DNA from: DRWZ01 sp964601505
Lineage (GTDB): Bacteria > Calescibacteriota > Calescibacteriia > Calescibacteriales > Calescibacteriaceae
Direction of reading: 5' to 3'
Assembly (NCBI GenBank): GCA_964601505.1
Contig: CAZRNR010000023.1
Location: 1 to 29,918 of the forward strand
Length of the DNA: 29,918 bases
This document shows positions 7,745 through 17,097 of the stretch, piece after piece. How positions within the stretch are numbered: the stretch's first letter is position 1; every line of letters begins with the position of its first letter. A model generated the notes under the pieces. The model searched no databases. It was not told the origin of the DNA and saw only the letters and a list, made by a program, of their open reading frames with translations. The position numbers and the translations under genes were made by a program.

Positions 7745-8939
7745 GAAGAAAAAAACAGACTTTCTTATAATAGGCGGAGGAATAATCGGACTTACCATTT
7801 CTTTGCATCTGAAAAGGAAAAAAGCAAATTCAAAAGTTATCTTGATAGAAAAAGAGAACGATTTAGGTTTGCATGCAAGCGGTAGAAACAGTGGAGTCCT
7901 TCACGCTGGGTTTTATTACTTCCCAGATTCACTAAAATCCAGATTCACCAGAGATGGAAATGAAGAAATGAAAAGGTATTGCGAAAGCAAAGGTATAAAA
8001 ATCAACAAATGCGGTAAGGTAGTTGTTGCAAAATCAGAGGAAGAAATCCAAAAAATCTACAACCTCAAAGAAAGAGGAGATAAGAACAATGTTGAAACAT
8101 ACATCATAGATGAGAAAGAATTGAATGATATAGAACCAAACGCAAAGACTTTAAAATACGCCCTATGGAGTCCAAATACGGCGACGGTTAATCCAAAAGA
8201 GGTAATAAAATCAATTGCAAAAGATGCACAAGATTTGGGAGTTGAAATCATAACTTCTACACCATATAAGAAAAAGATATCGGAGAACACAGTATTAGCA
8301 GGAGATTACATCATTGAATATGAAAAACTTGTGAATGCAGCAGGACTTTACGCGGATAAAATAGCTAAAGACTTTGGTCTATCAAAAAATTACATACTTG
8401 TTCCATTTAAAGGGATATATTTTGAATACAAAGGTGGAGGACTGAAAAGGAACATATACCCGGTTCCGAGTTCAAAGAATCCTTTTCTTGGTGTCCATTT
8501 CACAGTAGGAGTAGATGGAAAAATAAAGGTTGGACCAAACGCTATACCATGCTTCTGGAGAGAAAACTACAAAGGATTAGAAAAATTTAAAATAAGTGAA
8601 TTTTATGAAATAATAAAATCACTAAATCTGATTTTTGCAAAGAATAAAAATTTCCGAGAAACAGTCTTTGAAGAGATAAGAAAATTTCAAAAAAGAAAAA
8701 TGCTAGATGAAGCTAAAAAACTTGTGAAATATTGCGATACCACAAAGTTTAAAAAGTCAAACTTATCTGGAATAAGGGCTCAATTAATAGATGTAAGAAA
8801 TTTTGACTTTGTATATGATTTTGTTATAGAAAGTGATAGTGAAAGTATTCACGTACTTAACTCTGTATCACCGGCATTTACAGCAAGCTTCCCCTTCTCT
8901 CGTTTCGTAGTCGGAGAATATATACTAAAAGATAAATAA
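7734..8939 (+). CDS. lhgO: L-2-hydroxyglutarate oxidase-like FAD-dependent oxidoreductase
   Basis: This 401-aa flavoprotein of the DAO superfamily resembles LhgO/L2HGDH, which oxidises L-2-hydroxyglutarate to 2-oxoglutarate and passes electrons to the quinone pool. The FAD dinucleotide motif GGGIIGL is at 14-20, with the acidic end of the second strand (IEKE) near 38-41. The family-specific LHASGRNSGVLHAGFYY lies at 46-62. Near the C-terminus are GIRAQL (346-351) and SVSPAFTASFPFS (377-389), which lie in the FAD/substrate region of the family. GTG is the start, overlapping the DUF429 gene by 11 nt. The gene ends the ahbAB operon and converges on the acyl-CoA ligase gene. Substrate specificity is assigned by family likeness only; other 2-hydroxyacids or glycerol-3-phosphate-type substrates are possible. 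Confidence 0.82.
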   Translation: MEHKKKKTDFLIIGGGIIGLTISLHLKRKKANSKVILIEKENDLGLHASGRNSGVLHAGFYYFPDSLKSRFTRDGNEEMKRYCESKGIKINKCGKVVVAKSEEEIQKIYNLKERGDKNNVETYIIDEKELNDIEPNAKTLKYALWSPNTATVNPKEVIKSIAKDAQDLGVEIITSTPYKKKISENTVLAGDYIIEYEKLVNAAGLYADKIAKDFGLSKNYILVPFKGIYFEYKGGGLKRNIYPVPSSKNPFLGVHFTVGVDGKIKVGPNAIPCFWRENYKGLEKFKISEFYEIIKSLNLIFAKNKNFRETVFEEIRKFQKRKMLDEAKKLVKYCDTTKFKKSNLSGIRAQLIDVRNFDFVYDFVIESDSESIHVLNSVSPAFTASFPFSRFVVGEYILKDK

Positions 8940-9052
8940 AACCGCAAATTTTCAAGCTTTAAGGATTCTCAATCTTTAACTGAATATGAAAAACATGCTA
9001 CAAATTAAATAAAATCTTTGAGATTTAGACAAAATCCTTAAAACTAATTTTC

Positions 9053-10795
9053 TCACAATGATTTATCTTTTTTAACAAGTTCCCTTTTTAGTATCTTTCC
9101 AGATGGAGTCATAGGTAAGGAATCCACAAACTCCCATTCTCTTGGGACCTTATATCCAGCAATTCGTTCTCTTAAAAAATTCTCAAGCTCATCTTTGCTG
9201 ACTTTCAGACCATCTTTAAGAACGACAAATGCCTTAACCTTTTCTCCCCATTTTTCGTCTGGAACTCCGACAATAGCACAAAGTTTTACTGCCTGATGTT
9301 TCAAAAGCTCATTTTCTATCTCGGCAGGATATATATTTACTCCCGCACTTATTATCATATCTTTCTTTCTGTCTAAAATATATAGAAATCCGTCTTGATC
9401 AATCTTACCGATATCTCCAGCTGTGATATATCCGTCAAAAGTTATCTCATCTGTTGCTGATTTATCTTTATAATATCCCTTCATACTGAAGGGTGATCTA
9501 ACATATATCAATCCCTCTTCATTTACTCCACAGACTTTTCCATTATCGTCGACTATTTTCACACGACAGAATGGAACTATCTTTCCAACACTCTCAGCTT
9601 TTTTTTCTATATCTTGTGGTTTAAGTATGGAATTTATACTTGTTTCAGTAGATCCATAGAACTCATAAAGGGTATTACCTATTTTCTTGATGAAATCTCT
9701 TTTCTTTTGAGGACTCAAGGGGGCAGCGCCACATATAAAATGGGTAATGGAAGATATATCATAAATACCTGAAAGCTTATCATAATTCTCAAGAATTTCA
9801 TAAAGCATATATGGAACTATAAAGGTTGAAGTTGTTTTATATCTATGGGCAGCTTCGAAGAAAGGTTCAACGCGAAAACGCGGAAGAATAACAAGGGTTC
9901 CGCCAAATGCCATAGTGAGTTGGGCGAAAAAGAAAGGAGCGCTATGATACAAAGGAGATACAACAAGATGGATATCATCTCTACCAATACCAAACTCTCT
10001 CGCTGCAGAAGAAGCAAGCAACATGGCAGAAATAGGTTTCATATTTCTTTGAGCACCTTTTGGCCTCCCGGTTGTTCCAGAGGTATATACTATTATCCCT
10101 ACCTTGTCGCCACCTCTTTCGTCTCTCCTGACATTTTTCTCTACATTTATCTTTCTGATCTTCATTATCAAAGATTCTGATATCTTCTCAATCCTCTTTT
10201 CTACATCTTGCTTTTCTGAAAGTCCAAATTTCTTCCTTCCATCTTTTATAACATCTTCATAAAAGTTCTCATCTCCCTCATCTAAGGATAGCGAGATCTT
10301 TGGATTCAATCCAGCATTCTTGATTTCACTCTCATTTTCTTTGTTATAAATGAAAATATCTATATCTGCATGCTCATATATATACTTTATTTCTTGCGAT
10401 TTCAACCTCCAATTAACAGGTATGAAAGAAAATCCTAAAAGACTGCAAGCATACCATATCTCAGGAGACTGTGGGACATTTATAGACATAAAAGCTAGCT
10501 TATCTTTTCCTGGAATGGCTCCAAGTTCCAAAAGAAAATCAGACAAAATAATAGATCTTTCAAAAATTTCATAATAAGTTCTCCTACCTCCACTCCATAT
10601 TACTGCTTCCTTATGTCCTCTTTTCTTCAAAACTTTCAAAGCAGCAAGAATTGAAGCCTCAGGAAAATCCTTCATTGAAAAAAGGGAAAGAGTATGTAAA
10701 AGATCTAAAAAGCTTGTTTCATTCTGTACCATAAGGTATCTCAAACTACCCAATAGATAAGGATAAAAGGAAAGATCTTCAAAATGTATCTTCAT
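9053..10795 (-). CDS. AMP-forming acyl-CoA synthetase (fatty-acid-CoA ligase-like)
   Basis: This ANL-superfamily ligase would activate a carboxylic acid to acyl-AMP and then acyl-CoA. In a 580-aa numbering from the ATG at 10795, the P-loop TSGTTGRPKG is at about 238-247, the A5 motif YGSTE at 380-384, TAGD at 458-461, the hinge DRKKDMI at 475-481, and the C-terminal PSGK lysine at about 567. I chose 10795 (MKIHFED) because the in-frame ATG 16 codons upstream (10843) adds only a hydrophobic stretch, MFLILLSYIFLKFLII, that the family lacks. It is a single-gene unit, convergent with lhgO. It could work with the fatty-acid permease at 134-1474, but the chain length used cannot be read from sequence. 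Confidence 0.87.
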   Translation of the reverse strand: MKIHFEDLSFYPYLLGSLRYLMVQNETSFLDLLHTLSLFSMKDFPEASILAALKVLKKRGHKEAVIWSGGRRTYYEIFERSIILSDFLLELGAIPGKDKLAFMSINVPQSPEIWYACSLLGFSFIPVNWRLKSQEIKYIYEHADIDIFIYNKENESEIKNAGLNPKISLSLDEGDENFYEDVIKDGRKKFGLSEKQDVEKRIEKISESLIMKIRKINVEKNVRRDERGGDKVGIIVYTSGTTGRPKGAQRNMKPISAMLLASSAAREFGIGRDDIHLVVSPLYHSAPFFFAQLTMAFGGTLVILPRFRVEPFFEAAHRYKTTSTFIVPYMLYEILENYDKLSGIYDISSITHFICGAAPLSPQKKRDFIKKIGNTLYEFYGSTETSINSILKPQDIEKKAESVGKIVPFCRVKIVDDNGKVCGVNEEGLIYVRSPFSMKGYYKDKSATDEITFDGYITAGDIGKIDQDGFLYILDRKKDMIISAGVNIYPAEIENELLKHQAVKLCAIVGVPDEKWGEKVKAFVVLKDGLKVSKDELENFLRERIAGYKVPREWEFVDSLPMTPSGKILKRELVKKDKSL

Positions 10796-11061
10796 AATAA
10801 TTAAAAATTTAAGGAATATATAAGATAATAAAATCAAAAACAAACTCTAATTTGAGTTTAAATATTTCACTAGCGAAACAAGATATATTCATATTTATGT
10901 CCGAACTTAATTTTTTGTATATAATAATTTTTTCAATTAGAAAATCATAGCATTCATAAGCACCTTTCAAACGTATCTTGTAAGTAAAATAACATGTAAT
11001 TTTAAAGTTTTTCAACTCTATCTATGATCTTATCCTTTTATTAATAATATCGGATTCCTTT

Positions 11062-12864
11062 TCAAACCTCAACCTTCGTCACAATACCGTGAATGTTTGA
11101 TGTAGGAAAGTTATAAAATGATTCAAACGACGGAGTTATCTTCTTTATCAAGGAATAAATTTTAAGCAATGGATTTCTTGTTATCACTTCTTCTAAACCA
11201 TAGAAGATAGTTCTTGGAATTACATTTAGCTTACTAAATATGTCTGTTATATCTAGTATCTCCATATATCCCATTTCTATTTTCAAAATTCTAAGGTTAT
11301 TATCCATATTAACTATAGAAAAATCAATACCAAAAGGTGTTGTAGTTTGTGTTATGGTCATCAGAATATTTTCCTCATAAACAACACCGATATCCCTTAT
11401 TATTGTCATGACATATGGAGGAATATTCTTTGTATCCCTGACAAGAAAAACAGCTTTACCTGAGATTTTTACAGAACTATTATAAATTCGCTTATATTCT
11501 TCAAAGAAATTCTGGAAGCTTATTAATTTTAGAACAGAATAAACCTTTCTCTGCCCCATTCTAAATATCAAAATAGTTAAAAATGGTACAGTTGCCACGA
11601 TAATAGAGATATATCCACCTTCTTCTATCTTATGGAAATTCGAATAAAGGAATACTGAATCTACAACTAAAACCAAAACAGAAAGAAGCAAGAACAGATA
11701 ATTCCTTTTTACAGTATATATAGATATAAGAAAAAGAGCTGATATAACCATGACAATATTCACGGCAACCCCATACGCATGTCCGATGTTTTCAGAAGTC
11801 CTAAAGAAATTTATCATAAACAACACAAGTAAAAAAGCTACCCAATTAATAAAACCTATATATATCTGACCACGAAATTCTCCTGATCTATGCACTATTT
11901 TAAGTCTTGGGAATATCCCAATATTTATTCCTTGATAGAAAACAGAAAAGAGGCCACTTATAACCGCTTGGGACGCTATTACCGTTGCAATTGTAGTAAT
12001 AACCACAGATGGTATATAGAAAAATTCAGATAAATTCTTTATGTGCCCAAAAAAGGGGTTTCCCTCTCCATATTTGATCAAAAACGCTCCCTGACCAAAG
12101 TAGCTTACCACAAGTGATGGAAGGACAAAAAAAAACCAACTTCTCCTTATTGGCTCTTTTCCAAGGTGTCCAATATCTGCGTAAAGAGCCTCAGCTCCAG
12201 TAACACACAGTATGACTCCAGAGAGAGACAAAAACGCTTCTTTTGGATTGTTCAGAATGAAATTCAAAGCATAGTGAGGGCTTATATATGAAAGAACAAA
12301 TGGATTCTCAAGAATATAAATCAGACCGAATAAAAATAAAAAGACAAACCATAGTATCATAATGGGCGTGAAAAGTACAGAAACCTTTCCTGCTCCCCCT
12401 CTCTGCAATGCAAACAGAAAAAATGCAGTCAAAACTGAAAGTAAAATGACTTTCTCCTGTGATATATCTGAAACAAAATGCAAACCTTCATATGAAGAAA
12501 GGATAGAGATAGAAGGAGTTATGACGGCATCACCTATAAAAAAGGATATCCCAATAATTGACATTAAAGTAAAAATTCCAACAAACTTACTTTTCTCTTT
12601 AATCTTTGATACAAGTATTTGCCAGAGAACTATTTCTCCTCCTTCTCCCCTTAAGCTTAAATTCATAGCCAAAAGTGAATACTGAACAGATGGAATTATG
12701 ATCAGTGCCCAGAATATCAGAGACAAAACTCCAGCAATGTTCTGTGGATTTTTCTCTATAAAAGAAAAAGTTATTGCCAATGCATAAATCGGACTTGTAC
12801 CTATATCTCCGAAAACAATACCAACTGGTCTCAAATTACTCCAAATCGGATTTTCTCTCATCAT
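11062..12864 (-). CDS. kup: Kup/HAK potassium uptake transporter
   Basis: This 600-aa protein belongs to the KUP/HAK/KT family of proton-coupled K+ importers. The signature GDIGTSPIYA is at 19-28, followed by about twelve hydrophobic segments to about residue 445 and a cytoplasmic C-terminal domain of about 150 residues. Other family features are the EGGEIVLWQILV-like loop near 74-85 (here 'GEGGEIVLWQILV') and GAEALYADIGHLG near 223-235. Length is close to the usual 620-630. ATG at 12864 is followed by a second ATG codon. The gene is divergent from the HEAT-repeat gene, with 118 nt between them. No Shine-Dalgarno and no KtrA/TrkA-type partner are seen; Kup works alone. Confidence 0.95.
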   Translation of the reverse strand: MMRENPIWSNLRPVGIVFGDIGTSPIYALAITFSFIEKNPQNIAGVLSLIFWALIIIPSVQYSLLAMNLSLRGEGGEIVLWQILVSKIKEKSKFVGIFTLMSIIGISFFIGDAVITPSISILSSYEGLHFVSDISQEKVILLSVLTAFFLFALQRGGAGKVSVLFTPIMILWFVFLFLFGLIYILENPFVLSYISPHYALNFILNNPKEAFLSLSGVILCVTGAEALYADIGHLGKEPIRRSWFFFVLPSLVVSYFGQGAFLIKYGEGNPFFGHIKNLSEFFYIPSVVITTIATVIASQAVISGLFSVFYQGINIGIFPRLKIVHRSGEFRGQIYIGFINWVAFLLVLFMINFFRTSENIGHAYGVAVNIVMVISALFLISIYTVKRNYLFLLLSVLVLVVDSVFLYSNFHKIEEGGYISIIVATVPFLTILIFRMGQRKVYSVLKLISFQNFFEEYKRIYNSSVKISGKAVFLVRDTKNIPPYVMTIIRDIGVVYEENILMTITQTTTPFGIDFSIVNMDNNLRILKIEMGYMEILDITDIFSKLNVIPRTIFYGLEEVITRNPLLKIYSLIKKITPSFESFYNFPTSNIHGIVTKVEV

Positions 12865-12982
12865 TCATACTATGAATATGAAAATAAAACTTAAAGATAC
12901 TCATTATTCAGAAAGCTAAAAAACGAACTCTAAACAAAATTGAAGAAAATCAAAAAAATGTTTTTAGTTTTAAAATTTCAAT

Positions 12983-13855
12983 ATGTTTGAAGAACTTGAA
13001 AAACTTAAAAAAATTGATATAAAATCTGCAGATGTTGAGGAAATATCAGATCTTATAGATGTAGTTAGGAATAGAATACACAACTATGGAAAAGCTGAAC
13101 TAGACACATTTTTCGACATAGCGATAAAAATAATAGGAGCGAAAAGAGGAATTGCAGCTAAAAAGGCAGCCGAAACATTATCAGCAGCATATGGAAAGCT
13201 CAAAAATAGAATATTATCTATGCTCTGGTCAGATGATCCACACTTGAGAACTGTTGGAATGAAAATAATAACTGAAAATAAAGACAAAGAAGCTATTAGC
13301 ATACTATGCAAAGATAAGGATAGAGACATAAGGAAATTTGGGTTAGACATAGCATATGAGCTGACATATATAGAACCTCTAAAACAAGGCCTTGACGATC
13401 CAGATATCAACGTTATGGTTTCCGCTGCCGAATATTTATCTCGTCTCGGGGAAACATCAGCTGTTGATAAGATAAGAGAAAAACTTGAATCATTATCAAA
13501 AGATCAGATTTATGAAGCTATTTTTCTCATACAATCTCTTATAAATCTCGAATATCCAAAGACTGCAGAAATAGTAAGAAAAAAATTTGACCCTAATGAT
13601 CCCATAATAAAACCTTACTATATTTTAGCCTGTGGTATAAGCAGAAATATAAATTATATACAAGATATTCTTGAAGCACTTAAAGATTCCTCTGATGTTA
13701 GGAAAAATGCAATTGATTCCCTAATCATACTTCTGAGGGATTTAAATATTCCTCAGGATAAAAAAGATCAGATAAAGCGAACCATAGAAAAACTCATTCC
13801 AACCTTTAACACCCAGGAGCTTGAAATGACAAAAAAAGTTCTTAGTATGCTTTAG
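12983..13855 (+). CDS. HEAT-repeat-like protein
   Basis: This 290-aa soluble protein is made of paired amphipathic helices of the HEAT/Armadillo type. The best repeats are DPHLRTVGMKIITENKDKEA (about 75-95), DRDIRKFGLDIAYELTYIEP (about 112-131), DPDINVMVSAAEYLSRLGET (about 137-156), and SSDVRKNAIDSLIILLRDL (about 236-254). There is no signal peptide or membrane segment, so it is probably a cytoplasmic scaffold. No catalytic motif is visible. A TAAAAT hexamer ends 6 nt before the ATG, which fits a leaderless mRNA. It is divergent from kup and about 160 nt upstream of tRNA-Pro. Specific role unknown. Confidence 0.75.
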   Translation: MFEELEKLKKIDIKSADVEEISDLIDVVRNRIHNYGKAELDTFFDIAIKIIGAKRGIAAKKAAETLSAAYGKLKNRILSMLWSDDPHLRTVGMKIITENKDKEAISILCKDKDRDIRKFGLDIAYELTYIEPLKQGLDDPDINVMVSAAEYLSRLGETSAVDKIREKLESLSKDQIYEAIFLIQSLINLEYPKTAEIVRKKFDPNDPIIKPYYILACGISRNINYIQDILEALKDSSDVRKNAIDSLIILLRDLNIPQDKKDQIKRTIEKLIPTFNTQELEMTKKVLSML

Positions 13856-13905
13856 ATCCAAATTTCTATTCAAATAGTTCAAAACACGATAAAAAGTTTC
13901 CAAAA

Positions 13906-13930
13906 ATCTGAAACGCTTTTGATTTCAGAT
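13906..13930. repeat. perfect 8-bp inverted repeat, possible hairpin
   Basis: ATCTGAAA (13906-13913) and TTTCAGAT (13923-13930) flank a 9-nt loop between the HEAT gene and the tRNA-Pro promoter. On the plus strand no T-run follows, so as a terminator of the HEAT transcript it would be incomplete. On the minus strand five T's follow the stem, but no minus-strand gene is nearby. It could be a factor-assisted terminator or an operator. Confidence 0.35.
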
Positions 13931-13976
13931 GAATAAAAAGTTTATAATTCTACAAAAAAGTTCGTTTATATTATTC

Positions 13977-14006
13977 TTGTTTAAATTTTGTATTATTCAT
14001 TATAAT
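13977..14006 (+). promoter_or_regulatory. predicted promoter of tRNA-Pro and the downstream 991-aa gene
   Basis: A perfect -10 hexamer TATAAT (14001-14006) lies 18 nt after TTGTTT (13977-13982). The expected start is near 14013, about 6 nt before the mature tRNA 5' end. Since only 9 nt separate the tRNA from the next ORF, this promoter probably drives both. Confidence 0.55.
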
Positions 14007-14018
14007 ATTCTAATTTTT

Positions 14019-14091
14019 CGGGGCATAGCTCAGGGGCAAGAGCGCTGGCCTTGGGAGCCAGAGGTCGCCGGTTCAAATCCGGCTGCCCCGA
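14019..14091 (+). tRNA. tRNA-Pro (anticodon TGG)
   Basis: The 73-nt cloverleaf has acceptor CGGGGCA/TGCCCCG (the C1 start typical of bacterial tRNA-Pro), D-stem GCTC/GAGC, anticodon stem CTGGC/GCCAG around CTTGGGA (anticodon TGG), T-stem GCCGG/CCGGC around TTCAAAT, and discriminator A. CCA is not encoded (ACAA follows), so it is added after transcription. A TTG-initiated gene starts 9 nt after the discriminator. Confidence 0.97.
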
Positions 14092-14100
14092 CAAAAAAAA

Positions 14101-17076
14101 TTGGATCCTGAAAAGCTCTTAGCGGTAATCTTATCTATTGTCATTTTTTCCTTATCTGTAATACTAGCAATATGCGGATCAAAAAGTGGAAACACAGCTC
14201 AAGTTGATGTTAGAATCTTTCCAAACCAAATCTCTGGAATCTCGCCAGCAGATTTCTCAATTCAAGTCTCAATATACTCACCCTCTCCGATAAAGTCCGT
14301 CAAAATAAACCTTGAAGATGACGAAATATTTTCAAGAGAAATAAAAAAAGAAGAAAGAATCCAAGATACGGAATTGAATGAGAATGAATACCTCATAAAA
14401 ATAACATCTGGAGGAAAATATGTAAGCATATCATTCACAAAGCAGATAACATTTGCAGGAGATATAGCAAAAATTTTTTCCTTCGTAGCATATGCTGAAA
14501 CAGAAGAAAAAGGCAAAGGTATGGCTAAATTAGATGTCATAGTCTATAGCAATCAACCATGTTCAGTAAGAATATACATAGCATCTCCACAAGGAAACCC
14601 AATTGAACTCCCTCCATTCCCTGTCCAGCTTGGTGCAGATGTAAATGATGATAGATGTGGAAATTTCAATCATCTCTCTGGAACAAATTGCAAATTCAAA
14701 TTCATCTGGGATGCTGATAACAAAGGTCAGGAATTTGTCCCAGACGGAGAAACAGACCAACCCTCCTTTAACTTTACATATCAACAACTGGGAATATACA
14801 CACCAAAAGTCGTAGTAATAGACGATGGAGGAAATACTTGTGAAAGCTCAAACATAGAACCAGTTTATGTTCTTAGAAAATTTGAAAACTTCTCATTCAT
14901 CCCAAAAGAAATCTTTATACCATCAATAAAAATAAAATATCTTGATAACATAACCAAGATAATAGTATCAAAACCTGACAAAATAATTGAATACGATATA
15001 GGACCCGACGGTAGATTTAATTTCAAAAACATCATAACTACTACATCAAGAGAAATAATAATTGGGGATAATTTTTTAGCTCTGGGATCTGGTTCAAAGG
15101 TAGAAATATTTCCTGTCTCCGGTTCATCTATAAACTGGAGAACATCTACAGAAATATCAAGATTATTTGAAAAAATGGATTCTATATCTTTCCAAAACAA
15201 AGCGACTTTTTTCATTTTCTTCTTGAGAAATCAAACATTCTTCTGTCCATACAAACCTCCAGATTTTCAAGGAGATACAGGATGCTTAAATGTAGAACTT
15301 GGATATGATTTCTCAGGTATATATGGAATATACGCAGATCAGAGTGAAGACAAAATATATCTTGCTATATACCAAAAAGATACAAAATTTAATGTCTCAA
15401 TATATTCTTTTAATCTGAAATATGATAGTGCTGAAAAAATATGGCTTGTAGATACACAAAACTACAAACACACAGAAATCAAAATAGATTATCTTCCTTC
15501 AAAATTTACTTTTTTCAAAGATACAAAAAACTATGTTCTGATAAATACAACTGATCCTTCTGGAGGTGTTGGATACAGGTCTTATATATTTGATATCCTA
15601 ACGTGCTTATCTGGAAACTGCTCACCAATATCTGGAACAAATATAAACATGCCTAAGGTTGTAGAGGATATACCAGACACAGAAATATGTGCACTAACTG
15701 ACCAACAAAAATCTTATAAACTGAATATAATCAACACTGTCGTTGGCAATAATATATCATTATGCGGAAGTGGCGGTATATGTCTGGTCTCATCACTATG
15801 TCTTGATGAAGTTGGAGGAGTAAAATGTAGAAAATTGGCATACTATCCATTTTTATTTCAGGATGATACAGTAAAGAAAAACTTAAGAACAAACTGTATT
15901 ATATCGGAAATTGATGCTAAAGAAATCTTAAGCGCTGATCAAGATAACATACTAATAAGTTCAGGAAGGTTCTTATTCAACGGGAAAATCTCAAAGAACA
16001 AAATAGAAGTAATAGACTCAGAGTCAATGAATGTCGAGCCAACTAATATATCAGGTTTTCAGTCAGATAATGAGATAGTAATATCAGCAGCAGGAAAAGA
16101 AGGCATTGATTTTATGAAATTTTCAAACGATGGATCTTTTCAAGGTTATGATTTTCATCTTTTTGTAAAGCCAGAAATTCAAGATATAGGTCAATTTAGC
16201 TACGATCTTGTCATCCATAGAGATTATTCTGTTATAAAACACATGTATGATGGGGAAAAAACCATTGCTATTCTGCAAAGACCAGGATGTGGAGAAGATT
16301 TTAATTTTTCTGGAATATTTGTATATGATAACCCTAAATCAAGGAAATACAGGATATATAGGAGATACAATGATATAGGAATTCATTCAATAGCTGTTTC
16401 CGACATAAAAAAGTTTTCAGGAAAGTATCTAATAAATATGAGCGGATTAAGATGTCAGGATCCGACTTCTTATCTTATATCTTTAGAGATGGATGATTCT
16501 TTCAATCTAAAAGAGAGATTCAGATTGAATATGCAAGAACCAATAATAGACATACTTACATATTCCGATGATCTTATGTATGTGAGTTCATCAACAAGAA
16601 TATTCAAGATTGAAAACGGTGTGATCAGAAAATCAATTGATGGAGAAGGCGGAGGATTGATATACGCTTATCGCGGATATATTTTTGAATTCTTATCAAA
16701 AGGTCCATACATAAACATAAAAATATTTGACGGAGAACTGAATAAAATCAAAGATCAATCTATTTACTTTGGTTTATATCCTTCAATATCAAAAGTCATA
16801 ATGACAAAGGCCATTGATGAAGTCTTCGGAACGAATCAGGATATAGATATAGCTATACTATCTCTTTCATCTCCTGTTCCACAATCAAGGATATCAATTA
16901 TGATAGTGTTTTACCTTACAGATTTCTTGAACTCTGGTAAAGATATTGATATTTTAGGAATAGCTCCGAACTTTGGAGTTGGAACATCTGATATGAAATA
17001 CTTCAGAGGTAGTAAAAACCTCTTATTTTTAGTAGATTCGCTCTCAAAGGGTATATTCTTAGGATCTTTGAGATAA
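14101..17076 (+). CDS. large secreted/anchored protein, Cys-rich, with PKD-like domain and probable beta-propeller
   Basis: I do not recognise this 991-aa protein's function. An N-terminal hydrophobic segment (about 6-24) follows a short acidic/basic start and ends ILAICGSKSG. The C resembles a lipobox position, but Ile at -1 is atypical, so a signal anchor is equally likely. About residues 150-260 resemble a PKD/Ig-like domain (FKFIWDADNKG...GIYTPKVVVIDDGGN). The remainder (about 265-990) is beta-rich with recurring 'YDF.../...YLAIY.../...YRxYIFDI' strands that suggest a propeller. More than 20 Cys occur, many in close pairs (SLCGSGGICLVSSLCLDE), as expected of disulfides outside the cytoplasm. 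TTG is the only plausible start: 9 nt after tRNA-Pro, leaving no room for a promoter or ribosome site, so it shares the tRNA transcript. It converges on the 17098 gene. Confidence 0.7.
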   Translation: MDPEKLLAVILSIVIFSLSVILAICGSKSGNTAQVDVRIFPNQISGISPADFSIQVSIYSPSPIKSVKINLEDDEIFSREIKKEERIQDTELNENEYLIKITSGGKYVSISFTKQITFAGDIAKIFSFVAYAETEEKGKGMAKLDVIVYSNQPCSVRIYIASPQGNPIELPPFPVQLGADVNDDRCGNFNHLSGTNCKFKFIWDADNKGQEFVPDGETDQPSFNFTYQQLGIYTPKVVVIDDGGNTCESSNIEPVYVLRKFENFSFIPKEIFIPSIKIKYLDNITKIIVSKPDKIIEYDIGPDGRFNFKNIITTTSREIIIGDNFLALGSGSKVEIFPVSGSSINWRTSTEISRLFEKMDSISFQNKATFFIFFLRNQTFFCPYKPPDFQGDTGCLNVELGYDFSGIYGIYADQSEDKIYLAIYQKDTKFNVSIYSFNLKYDSAEKIWLVDTQNYKHTEIKIDYLPSKFTFFKDTKNYVLINTTDPSGGVGYRSYIFDILTCLSGNCSPISGTNINMPKVVEDIPDTEICALTDQQKSYKLNIINTVVGNNISLCGSGGICLVSSLCLDEVGGVKCRKLAYYPFLFQDDTVKKNLRTNCIISEIDAKEILSADQDNILISSGRFLFNGKISKNKIEVIDSESMNVEPTNISGFQSDNEIVISAAGKEGIDFMKFSNDGSFQGYDFHLFVKPEIQDIGQFSYDLVIHRDYSVIKHMYDGEKTIAILQRPGCGEDFNFSGIFVYDNPKSRKYRIYRRYNDIGIHSIAVSDIKKFSGKYLINMSGLRCQDPTSYLISLEMDDSFNLKERFRLNMQEPIIDILTYSDDLMYVSSSTRIFKIENGVIRKSIDGEGGGLIYAYRGYIFEFLSKGPYINIKIFDGELNKIKDQSIYFGLYPSISKVIMTKAIDEVFGTNQDIDIAILSLSSPVPQSRISIMIVFYLTDFLNSGKDIDILGIAPNFGVGTSDMKYFRGSKNLLFLVDSLSKGIFLGSLR

Positions 17077-17097
17077 TTTAGAAAAACATTTTTGAAT

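Noticed and set aside
8958..9042. TTTAAGGATT and AATCCTTAAA inverted repeat between lhgO and the acyl-CoA ligase
   Set aside because: The arms are 65 nt apart and AT-rich. A small AAATCT/AGATTT hairpin lies inside, but no T-run follows on either strand, so a bidirectional terminator is not supported.
10796..10843. N-terminal membrane anchor on the acyl-CoA ligase from the upstream ATG
   Set aside because: The extra 16 residues are encoded by AT-only intergenic-like sequence, and the family starts near the downstream ATG.
10809..11015. 68-codon minus-strand ORF upstream of the acyl-CoA ligase
   Set aside because: Its composition is AT-driven (Ile/Lys/Phe/Tyr), it overlaps the unlikely extended start of the ligase, and it has no start signal or domain-like pattern.
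13929..14111. 60-codon ORF spanning tRNA-Pro
   Set aside because: It runs through the whole tRNA, and its second half is simply a translation of the cloverleaf. No homology-like features.
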